The notes below the pieces were generated by a model. It did not search any database and had not been told where the DNA came from. It saw only the letters and a list, made by a program, of their open reading frames with translations. From Liolophura sinensis (taxonomy: Eukaryota > Mollusca > Polyplacophora > Chitonida > Chitonidae), in NCBI RefSeq assembly GCF_032854445.1, contig NC_088301.1, positions 40,781,187 through 40,845,186 of the forward strand: a DNA stretch of 64,000 nt, in the 5' to 3' direction. The first letter of the stretch is position 1. Each line of letters starts with the position of its first letter. Of this stretch, positions 53,901 through 59,900 are shown one piece after another. A program made the position numbers and the translations under genes.

Positions 53901-56900
53901 ATCAATTATAGATAGATTACATTAGCATTTAGATGGTTTAGATAAACTTATTGATATGTCACTTATAGATATAAATACATCATACGAACCTATCTATAGT
54001 TATTCATTTGATTGGAGTTTATGGCCCACTCACGATATTCTTCTTGTATGTGTATGATAGAGATCACGTTGAAGAATCAGACTCAAGAGTCAGTAGACAT
54101 TACTGGGGCTCAGTTGGTTAGCTCGCTAGCACAGCGCAATAACGCAGGAACCTCTCACCAAGGCGGTCACTGTGAGTTCAAGTTCGGCTCGTGCTGGCTT
54201 CCTCTCCGGCCATAAGTGGGAAGGTCTGCAGGCAACCTGCAGATGGTTATGGGTTTCTTCCCACCATAATGTTGGCCGCCGTCGTATAAGTGAAATATTC
54301 TTGAGTACAGCATAAAACTCCAATCAAATAAATAAATAAATGGACATTACTTACCTTTGTATCTAAAATATGGTGTATCATGCATGATCATGTTCACCCC
54401 AGAGGTCAGAGGTCCAACATTCTCCCAGTTCAGAATTTTGAACTAGTGCAAATTTGTCTGAATTCTGGGAATATAAAAAATTATGACACATATCTGTTAC
54501 GTTTGTTGAATTAAAGATAATTTCAGCAACAGGCTGGTTTCAACGTACCTATATTAAAGAATTGAGCCATTACCAAAAAAAGTGTAGGGATACATATACA
54601 TCGAATTTGTTACTGAAACATTTTAGTTAGACGTAAAGATTTTGCATTATTTGGAATTGATGTTCACAAGACAAAACTAATGAGCTCAATGATTGATGAA
54701 TTAGGGGAAAAGCATGTTTGTTGTTTAGTTGTTACACAAACCATACAATGCTTCATTCATTAGCTCTCATTCTAAACGTCACTGGATAGTAGCAGTGTTA
54801 AAGCACGTATCATGAAATTAGATATGGGCATTCTACCAATTCACTTCTATACTTTAAATCATATACTCTCAACTCTCACTACATTCACTATCAGTATATT
54901 TCAGAGTAATTATCTGTTTCCTTCTCTTCACCCCACTCCGTGAATTCAGTAAAACATAATTTTTTTTTCATTTTGATATCTTAGATTGGAGTGATATAAT
55001 TAAAAGTGAAGTATTGGACAAATTTAAAACAATTTAATCCCTACATTGAATTTGATGTAGTGTATCAAACATAGAATTACCGATAGATTATATATTTCGT
55101 GAAATTGAAGGGCAGCTTAGTATTATAAATTTGTTTACAATGGCATTGTATTGTGGTTATCTTATCACAGAACAAAGAGTTTGTCTACCGTGGGGATGAA
55201 TGCCAAAGATTGGGTGCCCTGATCAGTCAGCTTCAGACTGAGTTTCCCTCAGCAACCATCATGAGCTCAAACAGTGCACCTCCAGAAAATATCAAGAATG
55301 GGGAAGCACAGAGTATCCTTTTAAAACAAAGTGAATTTGTGAATAAACACACATTTACTTGTAGTCCTTTGTAGCATCGCCTCATGGATTTTCATGGCAT
55401 TAACGCTATTAGCACAAGACCAGAAGAACTGATGAGTTTCAGAGTAAAATTACTGCTGAACATACTACAGTCTACAGCATAAGCAGACTGCTTACTGAAT
55501 TAAAATCAATTTTGATTCACATGATCCAATCCATCTGATGTTCAAAATGTTGTGTTTTTTCGCATTGTCATGAAAATGTGAGCATCACAAAAACATTTGT
55601 CTGAAGGATATGCTGTTTTCTTGATTACCTGATGAATAAACTAATCAGAAAAACAGTGACTGCTGAAAGGTAGATGATTTCAGAATTGTAGTGTAACATC
55701 TATACTCATCAGACAGACAACTGCTGAGATAGAGTTGAAATCACAATGGATAGTCAGCTGTGAAACACTTGATTTAATATGGAATGTTAGTTATACATTA
55801 TGCTATGTAGTACCTTATCCACCAAGGAATCCCATGATATCATGTGGATATTTCTGGATTTGATAAGCATTCTGTTTAAAGGATCGTTACACTAGTTGTT
55901 TAGGGAAAATAAGACAACACCAGCCACTATTTTTATTGAAAGACTTCCTGCAGGTTTTGTACTGGAATTGTTTCATTGACAGTGTGTATCTGATGTTTTT
56001 GGTCTACTCCTTAACCTGCTAACAGACATCCAAATATCCAGTGTGAAACCAGTGCCCAAAGATCGCCCAGAATTTGTGAATAATGCTGCGCCCTCAGAAA
56101 TTCGACAGTTTTACCAAGTGAATGAAATTGACACCTTCCAACTTGACATTCCCTTTCACAGAGGGGAAAAGGATAAGACAAACGAGTTTAAGGTAAGACT
56201 ATGAGTACACGGACTGCAATGAAGGAGTATGCAAGAGCTGAGTTAAGGCTGAATGGGATCACATTTTACACATTAAATTTTGTATTATTGGTTCTGGAGC
56301 TCAACAAATGAGGATAGACCAAATACTGGTGGCCTTGGTGTCATTAAAGATTTAGTGAAGCATCATGTCGGGTGTCTTCAGCATTGAGGCAGCGCTAAAT
56401 GTATATAAGTATTGGAACATACATTGTGCAAGGAGACACCTTCTTGAAGTGATGGAAGTAATATTGAAAGTGACTTAGAACTGCCAGCAAAAGCATTGGA
56501 CATTTGACAGTAGGGTATGAATTTAAGACAGATAGTGACTGATGATTTTATCGCACTGTGAATAATATAAGTGAAGATGGAAAATAAAAGTGAAACCAGA
56601 ATGTTAACTTTTGTTTTTGTTCCAGACACTCTGTATTGAGAGGACCATCCTCCAGACATCCTATACACTGCCAGGAATACTGCGCTCCTTTGAGGTCGTG
56701 AGCAGTCGCCGCGTTTCTCTGACGCCAATTGAGTGCGCCATTGAGCGCATGAATGAGGTGAATATGGAGCTGCGGAGCCTGGTGGACAAGTGCAGGATGC
56801 AGCCAAACGAGTACTTCAACCAGCTGGAAATGAGGCTGAATGGAGTGATTAGTCCCAGTGTCAATGGTGGAATACCTTTGTTCCAAGAGGTCAGTTCACT

Positions 56901-59900
56901 TTACTGAAATGTTTGAGAAGAAACACTACGTTCTAAAGACATTTACTTCACAGTTATGATATGATTTTTTTAGTATGAAGGATATGAAATCAGCATTTAA
57001 AAAATGGATTTTAATATCTTGTGAATCAGGGTGTAATTTAAGCATTTTAGTGAATTAATTTCTCTTTCCTTTACAGGCATTTTTCACATCAGAGTTTCCT
57101 CAGCAGCACCCAGAAGAATCAAAGCACCTGAGTACATTAAAAGCTACAGTGGTGGAACAGGTAAGATGGCACAGCATTTTTATTAAAGTTAGTTTTACAC
57201 ATAACACTTATCAAAATGGAATAAACATTTTTAGTGAAAAATGAAATATTAAGCATAAAATGAGTCTAACAACTGTTTGCTTGTCTGTATAAGCCTGATT
57301 TGTCCACAGTTTGTTATCAACATGTACAGTGTATTATAGTGCGCATACAAATGATTGTAAGACAGAAATGTGTTGATTACACATGGAAGAATGATGCAAA
57401 CCCACCCATCAATATGCCGATTAGGGTCCATCTGGGTATGAAAATGTATGGAGTCATTCTCTGTTTCAGATTCAGCTTCTAGAGACAGGTCTCAAGCTGC
57501 ATGGTATGATAGCCCCAGCTTCCCTGCAACCGCTGCATAAATCACTGGAGGACTCCTTCCGCAGCCTGAAGCGCAGTGTCCGGGAATCGGTACGAAAATG
57601 TCACACCTGAATCATATGTGTCATCTTTGTCTTCATTAGCAAGCTCAGAAAAATCACCTGTAATTTCATGAAATTGTTCAACAGCGAACAACCCTGCTCT
57701 ATGAGCTGCAGCACAGAAGGGGATTAGCATGTGAAAAATCATGTGACGTTATATGTGGTTTACTGGAAATCATATAAATTCACATGATTTTTCACAAACT
57801 TAGCACAGCAGACATTTGGTTGGTTGAAGAACTTTTTGGAATTATTGGTCATTAAATGTATAGAAAAATTTTGAAGCATAACATAAGATGATTTTTGTTG
57901 TGGATGATTATAATCTAAGTTTTGCCATAAATACCATATAGACAAAGCTGTTCAACACATAAAACATGTCATCTTCTATAATATTTTAATCTGTATATCA
58001 CAACAATCATATGTAGATTTGTAGAAATTTCTCTTTCATAATTTACAGTTTTTCATTATTGAAAGGAGCTATTATACAATTATGCCATTCTACTTTGCGT
58101 ATTTTATAGGGGTCGCCCTCATTTGTACACTCACTGCACTCGTCTCCTGGGAGCTCCCGTGGACCTGCTGATACCAACAGGTAAGCTTACTGTTTCCCCT
58201 CTCACAGGGGTGTAATACCAATGAAGTTGTCACAAACTTGCTAGAAGATTTGATTATTGGCTGAAGAGGTTAGCAAAAATTGTCATCTGATGTCACAAAA
58301 AAAAAGTCTTCTGAAAATCAAATTCTTTGAGCAGATCTTGTGTAGTGACTGGGTCTGCATGTTAGGTGCTTTAGGTGTAGGTGATAGTGATCTGGAATTT
58401 GGGTCTGTGTGTCCATTTGTCTGTCATGCTTTGGTTTCAGTGCAATAAATATTCCATCTGTTGTCCAATATTGATAAAATTCAGCCTGCTTGATCATTGC
58501 ACAAACTGTGCATATTTAGTATGGGATATATATTCTCTGAATTTGGTTGTTTATGGAAAACATTGTTTTTTGTTTTCAGTGTGAAATCTTTAACCAGCAC
58601 CCCACCAAGTAGTAACAGGTCATCAACCACCAGCAGTGACATTAATCTGATGAAATTTGAGGAGGATGACATCTACACAGAGGTATTGCCACAGCATATT
58701 GGAATCTTTTTGACCATGCAGTTTTGAGTGACCCCACACTGTTCATAGTGATTTTATGTATAGTTATGGTGAAATTTTACACAGTTACCTTGTACACTCC
58801 ATAGGGATTGTATAAATGTACAGTGTTCTTTTACAGATCTGGTTGATACTATGAAAAAGAGCAGCTGTTCACTAGACCAGAAGATTTTTATTGTATGTAA
58901 TGTCCAGAGTTATTGCCTCCAGCTAGAGGGAAATACCAGCCTTCCATGTACTTGTTTCTTTTTGTCTGCTGTAGGCACAGGCTGATTATGAAGCGATTCC
59001 CAGCCTGCCCCAGAAGAGGCTAAGTTTCTCCTGTTCCACAGGCGATGTGCCTTCCCCATCTGGGTCTCCTTCACAAGCCCAGCGTCCTCATTCTGTATTC
59101 ATAGATAGCAAACATAGTACAGATAAGGTAAGAATATGTGTAAGATGTTTTGCTGATTCAGTAGCAACTGCAGCCCAAGCTAATACATTGGTACCTACTA
59201 AAGAATTGCAACACATACAAATACTGCAAATAGTCTGATGTTCAGTTTGAAGGTCTGCTGTACTAAGTGTGCTGTGGTTTCTCATAGCTTCAAACAGTTA
59301 TGTTTTGCTCATAAATTTGAAAATATCTGTCTATAAAATAAATTAATTAATTAATGAAACAGTTTACCACAAATATTTTTTGTTAGCATTACTTTTAATT
59401 CTTAATCATCCCCAATGAAAACTAAATATTTCCTGTCTAATTTAAACCAATATCATAGGAGTACTTTTCGTTAGAAAGTCATGAGAGGAGGGCAAAACTG
59501 TGACATGGGGAATACAATCATTTAAGTCACATTGAGAACTGCAAGTGAGTGTATTAATGTAAAGTTTTTAAAAGTTGGTTAAGAGGTGTTTTCCCTTTAC
59601 AGCCCAAAGAAATGGTGCGGAATGGGAAGACTCATGGGAGTGACTCCAATCTGTTAGCAAACAGAGTGCCAGTGCAAACTTCTCAGAAAGGTAAAAGGGT
59701 TTATAAAGAACGGTTAGAACACTTGTTTGAAGAATCACCCTTCATTGGTTTTGTTCTTTATTACATGCGTGATAATCGGCGTTAAGTGATTAATAAATTA
59801 ATACAGTTTTTGTTCATATGAGGATGTTGTTGTTTACCAAAACTAAACATTTGATGAATGTAATGTTAATTTTACAGTGTTTAAAATTTAACTGTGCTGT

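Noticed and set aside
56378-56886. Minus-strand open frames of 112-142 codons
   Set aside because: They are shadows of exon w36, which is GC-richer and matches DHR-2 on the + strand.
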